Virus record (IMG/VR): IMGVR_UViG_3300017730_000091
Span: 1-23,490 of that record
Source of the DNA: a virus
DNA length: 23,490 nt
Strand: one strand, 5' to 3'
Shown here: positions 13,023-20,550 of the stretch, piece by piece
How the letters are laid out: each line of letters opens with the position of its first letter
Numbering within the stretch: position 1 is the first letter of the stretch
Made by a program: the position numbers and the translations under genes
The notes under the pieces: model-generated
What the model was told of the DNA's origin: nothing
Database searches by the model: none
Seen by the model: only the letters and a program-made list of their open reading frames with translations

Positions 13023-13298
13023 GTGAAAGCAATCGTTCATGTTAATCAACATCATATTAAATATAATAGAAAGCAAGACCCACGTAATAATCCTTCCTAT
13101 AAACCTGTACTTACTATCAAGATGGGTGGTAAAACATACTACGCAGACGAAGTAAAGTTTACAGGAGAATCTAAAATTATTTATTCTCGGGACTGTCCTT
13201 TATCGTGTGGTGCCGAGGTATATCTTCAGTGTGATTCTAAAGATTTAAAACTTATTAATCCTATTACATATAAGGAGATAGTAAGTGACTTTCGTTAA
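13023..13298 (+). CDS. Conserved phage protein upstream of primase-helicase, 91 aa (GTG start)
   Basis: A 91-residue protein beginning MKAIVHVNQHHIKYNRK and containing KPVLTIKMGGKTYYADEVKF and RDCPLSCGAEVYLQCDS. Proteins with this MKA-VHVNQH start and the CPLSCGA motif recur in phages and some bacteria; I know of no assigned function. The alternating strands suggest a small beta barrel. The start is GTG at 13023 with AAGGAG 8 nt upstream. It overlaps the primase-helicase start by 14 nt, pointing to joint expression and perhaps a role at the replication fork. Confidence 0.7.
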   Translation: MKAIVHVNQHHIKYNRKQDPRNNPSYKPVLTIKMGGKTYYADEVKFTGESKIIYSRDCPLSCGAEVYLQCDSKDLKLINPITYKEIVSDFR

Positions 13299-14943
13299 AA
13301 AATATGTACCTTGTAATTTGTGTGATAGTTCAAACGCTGCATCCATAAATGAAAATGGATCAGCTTATTGTTTTAGCTGTGGAGGCTATATGAAAAATTA
13401 TGAAAATCCAGACGAAGGTGTAAGCAATTATACAAACTCGTTAGAAACTAATGTAGTTCATTTTTCTAAAGATGATTACATAGGTATAATAGGTGCTTTA
13501 ACTGATAGAGGTATTAAAGAAGAAACAGCCAAGCGTTATAATGTAAGAGTAACTTATGACAATGAAGGTCAAGTTAAAGAACATTATTATCCATATTATA
13601 ATGGTCAAGATTTAGTAGCTTATAAGATTCGTAAATCTAAAACAAAAGGATTTACATCGCAAGGTAAAATACAAGAAGGTGGTTTGTTTGGTCAGTCTAT
13701 TTGTCAAACAGGTGGTAAGTATATTACTATTACTGAAGGTGAGTGTGATGCTATGGCAGCTTACGAACTTACCGGAAGTAGATGGCCTTGTGTGTCTATT
13801 AAAAATGGAGCACAAGCAGCAGCAGCAGACATCAAAAAGAACTTAGAGTTTTTAGAAACATATGAAAATGTAATTATTTGTTTTGATAATGATAAGCCCG
13901 GAAGAGATGCAGCTACCAAATGTGCTTCATTATTTAGACCTAACAAAGCAAAAATAATGACGCTGCCTATTGGCTATAAAGATGCTAATGATATGCTTAA
14001 GAAAAATGCTTTCAAAGAATATCAAGATGCTTTTTGGCAAGCTAGTACATACACACCTACAGGTATTATTAGAACTTCAGAAAAGTTACATGAGTGGTTA
14101 GAACGAGAAGTACATGCTACTGTTAGTTATCCTTGGGAAGGGCTTAATGATAAGTTGTTAGGTATAAGACAAGGTGAGTTGTTAGTTATAGCAGGAGGAA
14201 CAGGGTTAGGTAAGAGTGCTATTACTAGAGAGTTGTCTCATCATTTATTAACGCATAGTCCCGACAAGATTGGTATTGTAGCGTTAGAAGAAGATTGGCG
14301 AAGAACAGTAGACGGTATTGTATCTATTGAAGCTAATGACAAGATTCATTTAAAAGAAGTACGAGAAAATTACGGAGATGAAGAGTTAGGTGATTTATAT
14401 AATAAAGTTTTATCAGAAGATAAAATATTTATTCATGCTCATTTTGGTGTTAATAGTATTGATGAGACATTAGCAAAGTTACGTTTTATGATTATTGGTT
14501 GTGACTGCAAGTGGATTATTGTAGATCATTTACATATGTTTGTATCGGGATCAGAAAGCAATGACGAGCGTAAAACAATTGACAGTCTTATGACGCATCT
14601 TAGAAGCTTAGTATCAGAAACTAATGTAGGTATGATTTGTGTATCACATCTTAACAGAGGGTCTACTGAAGGGCATGAGAATGGGGCTGAAGTAAAGATG
14701 CATCACATTAGAGGATCAGCAGGTATATCACATGTAGCTGATTCTGTAATTGCTTTGGAAAGAAACCAACAATCTACTGACGAAGTAGAAGCTAAAACTA
14801 CACGTATTCGTGTACTTAAATCACGGTACACAGGTGATGTAGGCTTAGCTGCTCAGTTGCTTTATGATACTGAAACAGGTCGTTTAAATGAAGTACCTTT
14901 AGAAGAGCCTAAGAAGTTAGAGTTTGAAGACATACCTTTTTAA
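13285..14943 (+). CDS. Primase-helicase, T7 gp4-like
   Basis: A 552-residue bifunctional replication protein. Residues 10-32 form a four-Cys zinc finger (CNLC ... CFSC) for template recognition by the primase. The TOPRIM part shows TEGECDAMAAY (Glu 151) and CFDNDKPGRDA (Asp 201, Asp 203), which bind the metal ions for RNA primer synthesis. The C-terminal RecA-like hexameric helicase has Walker A GGTGLGKS (304-311), KWIIVDHLHMF as Walker B and a CVSHLNRGS segment. It would unwind DNA and prime lagging strands with the polymerase encoded downstream. The start is GTG at 13285 with AAGGAG upstream. The length is close to T7 gp4 (566), and all key motifs are intact. Confidence 0.95.
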   Translation: MTFVKKYVPCNLCDSSNAASINENGSAYCFSCGGYMKNYENPDEGVSNYTNSLETNVVHFSKDDYIGIIGALTDRGIKEETAKRYNVRVTYDNEGQVKEHYYPYYNGQDLVAYKIRKSKTKGFTSQGKIQEGGLFGQSICQTGGKYITITEGECDAMAAYELTGSRWPCVSIKNGAQAAAADIKKNLEFLETYENVIICFDNDKPGRDAATKCASLFRPNKAKIMTLPIGYKDANDMLKKNAFKEYQDAFWQASTYTPTGIIRTSEKLHEWLEREVHATVSYPWEGLNDKLLGIRQGELLVIAGGTGLGKSAITRELSHHLLTHSPDKIGIVALEEDWRRTVDGIVSIEANDKIHLKEVRENYGDEELGDLYNKVLSEDKIFIHAHFGVNSIDETLAKLRFMIIGCDCKWIIVDHLHMFVSGSESNDERKTIDSLMTHLRSLVSETNVGMICVSHLNRGSTEGHENGAEVKMHHIRGSAGISHVADSVIALERNQQSTDEVEAKTTRIRVLKSRYTGDVGLAAQLLYDTETGRLNEVPLEEPKKLEFEDIPF

Positions 14944-14954
14944 CGGAGATTAAT

Positions 14955-15101
14955 ATGAGTTGTCACTACAATGATCAAGTAAGAGAGGGGCTTTATGAAG
15001 AAGCCCTTCGTCTTTTTGAAAAAGGATTAGAAATAGGTTTAGTTACTGAAAAAGATATTGAACATTATGTTAATACAAGAATGGAGTTTTTAGAAGTATG
15101 A
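14955..15101 (+). CDS. Tiny unknown gene, 48 aa
   Basis: A 48-residue acidic helical protein (MSCHYNDQVREGLYEEALRL, then a Glu/Lys-rich helix) with a good ribosome site (ACGGAGA, about 5-6 nt spacing) 11 nt after the primase-helicase stop. Its stop overlaps the next start (ATGA). Spacing, ribosome site and overlap support a real gene; no family is recognised. Confidence 0.6.
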   Translation: MSCHYNDQVREGLYEEALRLFEKGLEIGLVTEKDIEHYVNTRMEFLEV

Positions 15102-15262
15102 ATAAGAAAGATTTAATATGGGAGTTGATGGAACTTAAAGAACAAGATCTAAGTGGTTATCCTAATGACTATATATTTGGATACAAATGTGCTTTAGATG
15201 AAGCTGTAGATTTAATCATGCCGTTTTTAGTAAAGATTAAGGAGAATGAAAATGAAATTTGA
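15098..15262 (+). CDS. Tiny unknown gene, 54 aa
   Basis: A 54-residue protein (MNKKDLIWELMELKEQDLSG, later YIFGYKCALDEAVDLIMPFL) linked by ATGA to the gene before and overlapping the gene after by 11 nt. It looks like two amphipathic helices, without a membrane segment or known motif. The AAGGAG for the following gene lies within its last codons. The tight overlaps make it likely to be translated as part of the operon. Confidence 0.55.
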   Translation: MNKKDLIWELMELKEQDLSGYPNDYIFGYKCALDEAVDLIMPFLVKIKENENEI

Positions 15263-15509
15263 TATAGACTGGGACACAGTAGAAGGAATAGGCACAGAGT
15301 ACGTTAAGCATTCTTACGTTATGCTACTACATGTAATTCAAGGTTGTAATCCTGACAACGATAACCACCAAAAAGAGCTTATGAAGAACGTAACCTGCGC
15401 GGAATGCTTTGAAACTGTTTTAAAATACATACTACCTGAAGGAGAATCACATGCGTTTATTGCTGAACAAAGGCAGAAACAGTTTAGCCAGATTGACCTC
15501 TTTACTTAA
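15252..15509 (+). CDS. Small unknown gene, 85 aa
   Basis: An 85-residue acidic protein (MKFDIDWDTVEGIGTEYVKH, VTCAECFETVLKYILPEGES). I chose the ATG at 15252 since AAGGAG ends 7 nt before it; the in-frame ATG at 15246 is too close to that site. No known motif is seen; the CAEC pair could bind metal or be redox-active, but there is nothing else to support this. It overlaps the next small membrane gene by 59 nt. Confidence 0.6.
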   Translation: MKFDIDWDTVEGIGTEYVKHSYVMLLHVIQGCNPDNDNHQKELMKNVTCAECFETVLKYILPEGESHAFIAEQRQKQFSQIDLFT

Positions 15510-15621
15510 AGACTGTATTGTAGATATTTTAGAAGGAAATCTAAAAAGACAAGAATGGATTGCTTTATACTCTTGTTTAATAATAGTATTTGTATTTTTT
15601 ATGGCGGGAGTAGCCCTATGA
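15451..15621 (+). CDS. Small single-pass membrane protein, 56 aa
   Basis: A 56-residue protein with a basic N-terminus (MRLLLNKGRNSLARLTSLLK) and one C-terminal transmembrane segment (YSCLIIVFVFFMAGVAL). The start has AAGGAG at 6 nt spacing inside the previous gene, and the stop overlaps the thyX start (ATGA). So it is well supported as a gene although it overlaps its neighbour by 59 nt. Basic residues before the membrane segment suggest the N-terminus stays in the cytoplasm. Function is unknown: it could be a holin-like or membrane-anchoring protein, but its place in the replication operon argues against a lysis role. Confidence 0.65.
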   Translation: MRLLLNKGRNSLARLTSLLKDCIVDILEGNLKRQEWIALYSCLIIVFVFFMAGVAL

Positions 15622-16259
15622 AAGCAGAAATGATTGACCTCATGGGAGGAGACTTAACTGTCGTTAACAGCGCAAGGGTTTCGTTTGATAAAATATCTAC
15701 ACAGTTTAAAGATAAAGATAAAGGTCTTATTAAATACTTAGCACAGCATGATCATTGGACACCCTTCGGTCATGTACAGGCTCAGTTTAGAATTAAAGCT
15801 CCACTCTTTATTGCAAGGCAGTTGGTTAAGCATCAGACGGGCTTGGTCTGGAATGAGGTCAGCCGAAGGTATGTAGATAGCGAGCCAGAGTTCCATGCTC
15901 CTGAAGGCTGGAGGAAACGTGCGCCAGATAAGAAACAAGGTTCACTTGATGAAACATTTACAGACCACGATGAAATAAGATTTGATGACAGGTACTGGGA
16001 TTTAATTACTAGAATTAAAACTACTTACGATAACATGTTAGCGGCTGGTGTTGCCCCTGAACAAGCACGTATGATTCTTCCTCAATCTATGATGACTGAA
16101 TGGATTTGGACTGGATCGTTAGTTGCATTTGCTAGGGTAGTTAAGCTAAGATCTAGTAAAGATGCTCAGTACGAATGTCGTCAAGTAGCTAGAATGATTG
16201 ATGATGAATTTAAAAAATGCCCTCAACTTAAATACTCGTGGGCAGCACTTAACCGATAG
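15618..16259 (+). CDS. thyX: Flavin-dependent thymidylate synthase ThyX
   Basis: A 213-residue ThyX that makes dTMP from dUMP with methylenetetrahydrofolate, FAD and NADPH. The core ThyX signature is present as RQLVKHQTGLVWNEVSRRY (residues about 67-85), with the His, Asn-Glu, Ser and Arg-Arg-Tyr positions kept. The upstream WTPFGHVQAQFRIKAPLFIA and the C-terminal MMTEWIWTGSLVAF also fit phage ThyX. I chose the ATG at 15618 (MKAEMIDLMGG), with GGGAG 8 nt upstream and an ATGA overlap, rather than the in-frame ATG at 15555, which would add an unrelated hydrophobic piece. It supplies thymidine for phage DNA together with NrdJ. Confidence 0.93.
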   Translation: MKAEMIDLMGGDLTVVNSARVSFDKISTQFKDKDKGLIKYLAQHDHWTPFGHVQAQFRIKAPLFIARQLVKHQTGLVWNEVSRRYVDSEPEFHAPEGWRKRAPDKKQGSLDETFTDHDEIRFDDRYWDLITRIKTTYDNMLAAGVAPEQARMILPQSMMTEWIWTGSLVAFARVVKLRSSKDAQYECRQVARMIDDEFKKCPQLKYSWAALNR

Positions 16260-16267
16260 GAAAAAAT

Positions 16268-18010
16268 ATGAAATTAGTTTTTGATATTGAAACTGATGGT
16301 TTAGAAGCTAACAAGCTTTGGTGTTTAGTAGCTAAAGATTTAGACGCTAATAAGATACATGCTTTTTCACCAGATAATATAAATGAAGGCTTAAAATTAA
16401 TTAAAGAAGCTAACTTACTTATAGGTCATAACATATTAGGTTTTGATATACCTGTATTAGAAAAGCTTACAGATATTAATTTTAAAAATAAAAAAATAAT
16501 TGACACGTTAGTTCTTTCAAGATTAGCTAACCCTGAACGTGGAGGGCATAGTTTAAAGCATTGGGGCTATCAATTAAATTTTTTAAAAGGTTCTATGGAA
16601 CAGGAAGATTTTTCAGGCTATACACAAAAAATGTTAGATTATTGTGTTAATGATGTAGAGTTAAATGCTTTAGTGTTTGAAGAGTTATTAAAAGAGTTAG
16701 CAGACTTTGACCATAGATCTATTAACTTAGAGCATGAAGTATCTTTAATTTTAAAAGAGCAAGAAAAACATGGCTTTTTGTTTGATGAATATAAAGCTTC
16801 GTTATTATTAGCAGATTTAAACGAGCGTAAAGCAAACATTGAACAAACAGTACAGCAGGTATTTAAACCAAAGTTAATTACTCTTAAGACTGTTAAGCCT
16901 AAGAAAAAGAAAGACGGTACTTTATCTAAGCAAGGATTAACTACTGATGAATACAATACTATTTTAAAGAAACCTTATTTAATTCGTTGGCTTCCTTTTG
17001 ATAGAAAAAAATTACAAGAATTTAATTTAGGTTCTCGTAAACAAATAGGAGAGTATCTTCAAGATTTTGGTTGGAAGCCTAGTAAGTTTACGCCTACAGG
17101 TCAACCTATTGTAGATGAAAGTACATTAGCTACTGTTAAAAATATACCTGAAGCAGAACTTATAGGTACATATTTACTACTACAAAAACGTATAGCACAA
17201 GTAGATTCATGGTTTAAAAACTTAAAAGAAGATAATAGAGTACATGGATATGCTATTTCTAACGGTACAATTACTGGAAGAATGTCACATTTAAAGCCTA
17301 ACATGGCTCAAATACCAGCGGTATATAGTCCTTATGGTAAAGATTGCAGAAGTTGTTGGGTTGTACCAGAAGGACATAAACTTGTAGGCATAGACGCTAG
17401 TGGTCTTGAGTTGCGTATGCTTGCTCACTACATGAATGATGAGGAGTATACAAATGAAATTCTCAATGGAGACATACACACAGCAAATCAAAAACTTGCA
17501 GGACTTGAATCAAGAAATCAGGCTAAAACTTTTATCTATGCATTCTTATACGGAGCAGGAGACGCAAGACTTGCTTCAGTGGTCGGAGGAAGTAAAAAAG
17601 AAGGCGCTGCGTTACGAAGACGTTTTCTCTATAATCTTCCTGCACTTAGAAACCTTAAAGAACGAGTTGAAAGAGCATCAACAAAAGGTTATCTTAAAGG
17701 ATTAGATGGTAGAAAAGTTAGAATAAGACATGAACATGCTGCTTTAAATACATTATTACAGTCGGCCGGTGCTGCAGTAATGAAACAAGCATTGGTAATA
17801 TTAAATAATATTATACAAGAAAATAATTATCCTGCTTATTTTGTAGCTAACATACATGATGAATGGCAGTTGGAAGTACATGAAGATTATGCTACTGTAG
17901 TTGGTGAAGCAGGAATAGAAGCAATTAAACAAGTTACTGATATATTTAACTTGCGTTGTCCTTTAGACGGTGAGTATAAAATAGGAGATAACTGGAGTGA
18001 AACACACTAA
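16268..18010 (+). CDS. Family A DNA polymerase with 3'-5' exonuclease, T7-like
   Basis: A 580-residue replicative polymerase. The exonuclease domain has FDIETDG (Asp 6, Glu 8), LIGHNILGFDIPVL and YCVNDVELN. The polymerase domain shows GRMSHLKPNMAQIP, motif A GIDASGLELRM (Asp 376), the O-helix RNQAKTFIYAFLYG (Arg 416, Lys 420, Tyr 424) and motif C NIHDEWQLEVH (Asp 531). Tyr 424 occupies the position of E. coli Pol I Phe 762, as in T7 Tyr 526. There is no 5'-3' exonuclease domain. The length is somewhat below T7 polymerase (704), with a Lys-rich insert near residues 205-220. The start at 16268 has AGGA about 8 nt upstream. Confidence 0.95.
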   Translation: MKLVFDIETDGLEANKLWCLVAKDLDANKIHAFSPDNINEGLKLIKEANLLIGHNILGFDIPVLEKLTDINFKNKKIIDTLVLSRLANPERGGHSLKHWGYQLNFLKGSMEQEDFSGYTQKMLDYCVNDVELNALVFEELLKELADFDHRSINLEHEVSLILKEQEKHGFLFDEYKASLLLADLNERKANIEQTVQQVFKPKLITLKTVKPKKKKDGTLSKQGLTTDEYNTILKKPYLIRWLPFDRKKLQEFNLGSRKQIGEYLQDFGWKPSKFTPTGQPIVDESTLATVKNIPEAELIGTYLLLQKRIAQVDSWFKNLKEDNRVHGYAISNGTITGRMSHLKPNMAQIPAVYSPYGKDCRSCWVVPEGHKLVGIDASGLELRMLAHYMNDEEYTNEILNGDIHTANQKLAGLESRNQAKTFIYAFLYGAGDARLASVVGGSKKEGAALRRRFLYNLPALRNLKERVERASTKGYLKGLDGRKVRIRHEHAALNTLLQSAGAAVMKQALVILNNIIQENNYPAYFVANIHDEWQLEVHEDYATVVGEAGIEAIKQVTDIFNLRCPLDGEYKIGDNWSETH

Positions 18011-18320
18011 TATGAAACCTATTAAAATAACAGATCGAAAGCCTAAGCATGATCCTAATAGAATAGGAGACTTAGCAGAGCATTACGCTATTACTTGGTT
18101 ATGGGATAACGGTTATCATGTGTTTAAAAACTGTGGATGTACTGGACCTATTGATATTATAGCTTTAGATCCTGAAGGTTTAGTTATTTTAATAGATGTA
18201 AAGTCTTATAAGGATGGTAGACTTTCTTCAAAAACAGAACTGCAAAAAAAATTAGGTGTGCAGTATCTCCATTATAATTCAGTCACACGTAAATGTAGAT
18301 TTGTAAGGCATAGAAAATGA
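17997..18320 (+). CDS. PD-(D/E)XK endonuclease, resolvase-like
   Basis: A 107-residue small nuclease. Glu 28 (GDLAEHYA), Asp 53 (GPIDIIAL), and Asp 67 and Lys 69 (LIDVKSY) lie in the order and spacing of a PD-(D/E)XK core, similar to small Holliday-junction resolvase or VRR/endonuclease-like folds. It probably cuts branched or damaged DNA. I used the GTG at 17997, with AGGAG 9 nt upstream and a 14-nt overlap with the polymerase; the ATG at 18012 is an alternative. Two more nucleases follow at 18317 and 19394, so this module serves DNA processing and recombination. The exact substrate is unknown. Confidence 0.7.
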   Translation: MKHTNMKPIKITDRKPKHDPNRIGDLAEHYAITWLWDNGYHVFKNCGCTGPIDIIALDPEGLVILIDVKSYKDGRLSSKTELQKKLGVQYLHYNSVTRKCRFVRHRK

Positions 18321-19147
18321 ATATAGTTGAAGATATTTATGATAGCATTAGTCCATTACTAAACAATAAATCATTAAACATTTCTGAAGAGCTTATAGAA
18401 AAGTTTGGTGAAAGTATGAAAAATGTTTTAAGGCATTGGTCTAAAGCCCAAGATGTTAAAAAGAATAATATTCGTATGTCTAATATAGGCAAGCCTCCTA
18501 GAAGAATGTGGTATGATATAAAGTACAATATTAATACCTTTAAATTAGAAGATCCTTACTTGCCTATTAAGTTTTTATATGGTCATATGTTAGAAGAAGT
18601 TCTTTTATTTTTAGTTGAATTTTCTGGACATCAAGCTACAGACCAACAAAAAGAAGTAGAGTTAAATGGTATTAAAGGACACATTGATTGTAAAATTGAT
18701 GGGGAAATAATAGATATTAAAACAGCATCTAGCTTTGCATTTAATAAATTTAAAAAAGGTACATTAGTATCTGATGATCCTTTTGGATACTTAGCACAGT
18801 TGTCAGGTTACGAAGAAGCAGAAGGTACAAATCAAGGAGGATTTTTAGTTATTAATAAAGAGTCAGGTGAGCTTGTAATGTATAAGCCTGATGAATTAGA
18901 CAAACCTAATAGTTATAATTTAATTACTAAAATTAAAAACTCATTGTTAGAAAGTGAGCCACCTGAAAAATGTTATCAGCCTGTCGCTGAAGGAAAAGCT
19001 GGCAACTTAAAGCTTCCTAAAAACTGTGGTTATTGTCCGCATAAATTTAGGTGTTATCCTAACCTTAGAGTATTTCAGTATTCAAAAGGTTTAACATATT
19101 TAACTAAAGTAGTTAGTGAACCTAAGGTGCCTGAAGTATGGTTATAA
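18317..19147 (+). CDS. RecB/Cas4-like exonuclease with Fe-S cluster cysteines
   Basis: A 276-residue PD-(D/E)XK exonuclease. The core is His 90 (GHMLEE), Asp 124 (GHIDCKI), Asp 133 and Lys 135 (IIDIKTAS), and the RecB QxxxY motif (Gln 161, Tyr 165, in QLSGYEEA). Four Cys at 219, 237, 240 and 246 (KCYQ ... CGYC ... RCYP) would hold a 4Fe-4S cluster, as in Cas4 and AddB. It likely degrades host DNA or processes ends for recombination, a role played by gp6 in T7. The start overlaps the previous stop by 4 nt (ATGA). The motifs are seen; the cluster and substrate are inferred. Confidence 0.85.
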   Translation: MNIVEDIYDSISPLLNNKSLNISEELIEKFGESMKNVLRHWSKAQDVKKNNIRMSNIGKPPRRMWYDIKYNINTFKLEDPYLPIKFLYGHMLEEVLLFLVEFSGHQATDQQKEVELNGIKGHIDCKIDGEIIDIKTASSFAFNKFKKGTLVSDDPFGYLAQLSGYEEAEGTNQGGFLVINKESGELVMYKPDELDKPNSYNLITKIKNSLLESEPPEKCYQPVAEGKAGNLKLPKNCGYCPHKFRCYPNLRVFQYSKGLTYLTKVVSEPKVPEVWL

Positions 19148-19401
19148 AAAGTAAAAAACAAAAAATGAACCAGAAAGTTTTTTATATTTTATTTGAGTGG
19201 TTGGAAAATATTTTACCGGAAAATGAAATATCAGAAGCTGAAAAGTTAAGTATGATACCTACAGAAAAGTACTATACTTCTATGGGTCAACGTAGATTAA
19301 ATGCTTATACTTATAGATGGGTTAGAAAAAAAATTAAAAAACTTTTAAAAAGAAATTATAAATTAGAAAGTATTACTTTAAGAGATGTAGAAAATGCCTA
19401 A
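19138..19401 (+). CDS. Small basic protein between nucleases, unknown, 87 aa
   Basis: An 87-residue, strongly basic protein overlapping the exonuclease by 10 nt and the endonuclease by 8 nt. It contains KVFYILFEWLENILPENEIS and a Lys/Arg-rich helix (YTYRWVRKKIKKLLKRNYKL) that could bind nucleic acid. No known family is recognised. Its place between two nucleases, with overlaps on both sides, suggests a partner or DNA-binding helper for them, but this is only inference from position and charge. Confidence 0.65.
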   Translation: MVIKSKKQKMNQKVFYILFEWLENILPENEISEAEKLSMIPTEKYYTSMGQRRLNAYTYRWVRKKIKKLLKRNYKLESITLRDVENA

Positions 19402-19819
19402 ACGAAGTTCTAGAAAAGTTAGGCCAAGAGAATCTAATATACCTAAAGGATATGATTCAAAATGGGAAGCTAAATTACATAAGTCTCTTTTAAAAACTTG
19501 GAAAGCTCATTCAGAAAAAGTTCCTTACATTGTAGAGCATGTTTATAATCCTGACTTTATAAAAATTATTGAAGGTAAAAAAATATTACTAGAAGCTAAA
19601 GGAAGATTTTGGGATTATGCAGAGTATAGTAAGTACTTATGGGTAATTAAAATATTGCCTGATGATGTTGAGCTGGTATTTATATTTTCTTCCCCCTTTG
19701 CTCCGATGCCTCGTGCGCGTCCTCGCAAAGATGGAACCAAGCTGACACACTCAGAGTGGGCAGACAACCATAAAATTAAATGGTATTCAGAAAAAACTTT
19801 TCCAGAGGAGTGGAAATGA
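19394..19819 (+). CDS. Endonuclease I-like Holliday junction resolvase (T7 gp3 type)
   Basis: A 141-residue nuclease close in size to T7 endonuclease I (149). Glu 25 (KWEAKLHKS), Asp 54 (YNPDFI), Glu 67 and Lys 69 (LLEAKGRF) reproduce the T7 gp3 pattern (Glu 20, Asp 55, Glu 65, Lys 67). It would resolve four-way junctions, debranch replicated DNA before packaging and cut host DNA. The N-terminus is basic (MPKRSSRKVRPRES). It overlaps the previous gene by 8 nt, and its stop overlaps the next start (ATGA). The DNA around 19690-19760 is more GC-rich than the rest of the gene. The identification is strong on motif and context. Confidence 0.85.
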   Translation: MPKRSSRKVRPRESNIPKGYDSKWEAKLHKSLLKTWKAHSEKVPYIVEHVYNPDFIKIIEGKKILLEAKGRFWDYAEYSKYLWVIKILPDDVELVFIFSSPFAPMPRARPRKDGTKLTHSEWADNHKIKWYSEKTFPEEWK

Positions 19820-20088
19820 AACAACATACAAAAACAAAAGTTAGCATTGATGATGCAACCCCAGAAGAATGGAATAATGTTAATAAGCCTAAGCATTATA
19901 ACAAGGGAGAAATTGAATGTATAGATGGAATAAGCGCAATGTTAAGCCACGAAGAGTTTGTTGGTTATTTGCGAGGAAACAGTCTGAAGTACCGCTGGCG
20001 TTATCCTTACAAAAACGGAATAGAGGATTTACAAAAAGCAAAATGGTACGAAGATAAATTAATGCAGGTTCTAAATAAAAATGGATAA
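19816..20088 (+). CDS. DUF3310 protein, T7 gp1.7-like
   Basis: A 90-residue protein with the DUF3310 pattern: KPKHYNKGEIECIDGISAM, then YLRGNSLKYRWRYPYKNG and DLQKAKWYEDKLM. In T7, gp1.7 contains this domain and acts as a nucleotide kinase on dGMP and dTMP; whether this short version is active is unknown. I chose the ATG at 19816, with GAGGAG 5 nt upstream and an ATGA overlap with the endonuclease stop; the frame opens earlier at 19780 but without such a site. It would fit the nucleotide supply role of ThyX and NrdJ nearby. Confidence 0.85.
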   Translation: MKQHTKTKVSIDDATPEEWNNVNKPKHYNKGEIECIDGISAMLSHEEFVGYLRGNSLKYRWRYPYKNGIEDLQKAKWYEDKLMQVLNKNG

Positions 20089-20236
20089 AAATTATTTAGA
20101 TTTAAAAAATGAACGGAGGGATAAGTATACAAAAAAACTTAAAAATAAAAAAGTTAAAAATGTTAAAAACTCTTTGAAGATTAAAAAAGAAAAGCTAGAG
20201 TTTGAAGAATATAAAAATATTTTAAAGGATTTGTAA
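20081..20236 (+). CDS. Tiny Lys-rich protein, 51 aa
   Basis: A 51-residue very basic protein, about 40% Lys/Arg (NERRDKYTKKLKNKKVKN and a KEKLEFEEYKNILKDL end), likely one long helix. It overlaps DUF3310 by 8 nt and the membrane gene by 1 nt (TAATG), which supports translation, but I see no strong ribosome site for it and the Lys-rich bias of AT-rich DNA could mimic a gene. If real, it may bind nucleic acid. Confidence 0.45.
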   Translation: MDKNYLDLKNERRDKYTKKLKNKKVKNVKNSLKIKKEKLEFEEYKNILKDL

Positions 20237-20541
20237 TGAAAATTATTCCTTCTGTTTTAAAAGTTATGCCTAATGATATTACAGTTATTACATCTTTACT
20301 AGGTCTTACTTGTTCTCTTTTATATATAGCTACTAACTATTTTTACTTTGCTATTTTATCTATGTCAGGTTTAGTGTTTTATTTTATAAATGATTTATTT
20401 ATTTTTTTAAAATTTGCTTTGCACTTTCCTATGGATACTCAGATAAAAGCAAGTAAAATTATATATGAAGAATTAATTATTATCGTTACAAATATTATTT
20501 CAGTTTATGTAATAATTATGTTTTTTAGCGCACAAAGTTAG
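20236..20541 (+). CDS. Integral membrane protein, unknown, 101 aa
   Basis: A 101-residue protein with three likely transmembrane segments: ITSLLGLTCSLLYIATNYFY, then FAILSMSGLVFYFINDLFIF, then a C-terminal IIIVTNIISVYVIIMFF. It has few charges. The start shares one base with the previous stop (TAATG), and AAGGA lies about 6 nt upstream. It might be a holin by size and topology, but no other lysis gene is seen, and its place between DUF3310 and nrdJ makes a metabolic or superinfection role equally possible. I cannot assign a function. Confidence 0.7.
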   Translation: MKIIPSVLKVMPNDITVITSLLGLTCSLLYIATNYFYFAILSMSGLVFYFINDLFIFLKFALHFPMDTQIKASKIIYEELIIIVTNIISVYVIIMFFSAQS

Positions 20542-20550
20542 GAGTTTATG

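Noticed and set aside
15555-15617. Longer N-terminus for ThyX from the ATG at 15555
   Set aside because: It would read the membrane gene region in another frame and add an unrelated hydrophobic piece; the ATG at 15618 has a ribosome site and an ATGA overlap.
17436-17705. 89-codon plus-strand frame inside the DNA polymerase gene
   Set aside because: It lies wholly within conserved polymerase motifs A and B in another frame, lacks a ribosome site, and is explained by the AT-rich Lys/Glu bias.
20236-20541. Holin identity for the 101-aa membrane protein
   Set aside because: Size and segments fit, but no endolysin or spanin lies nearby and the gene is in the nucleotide/replication operon, so I left it as unknown.
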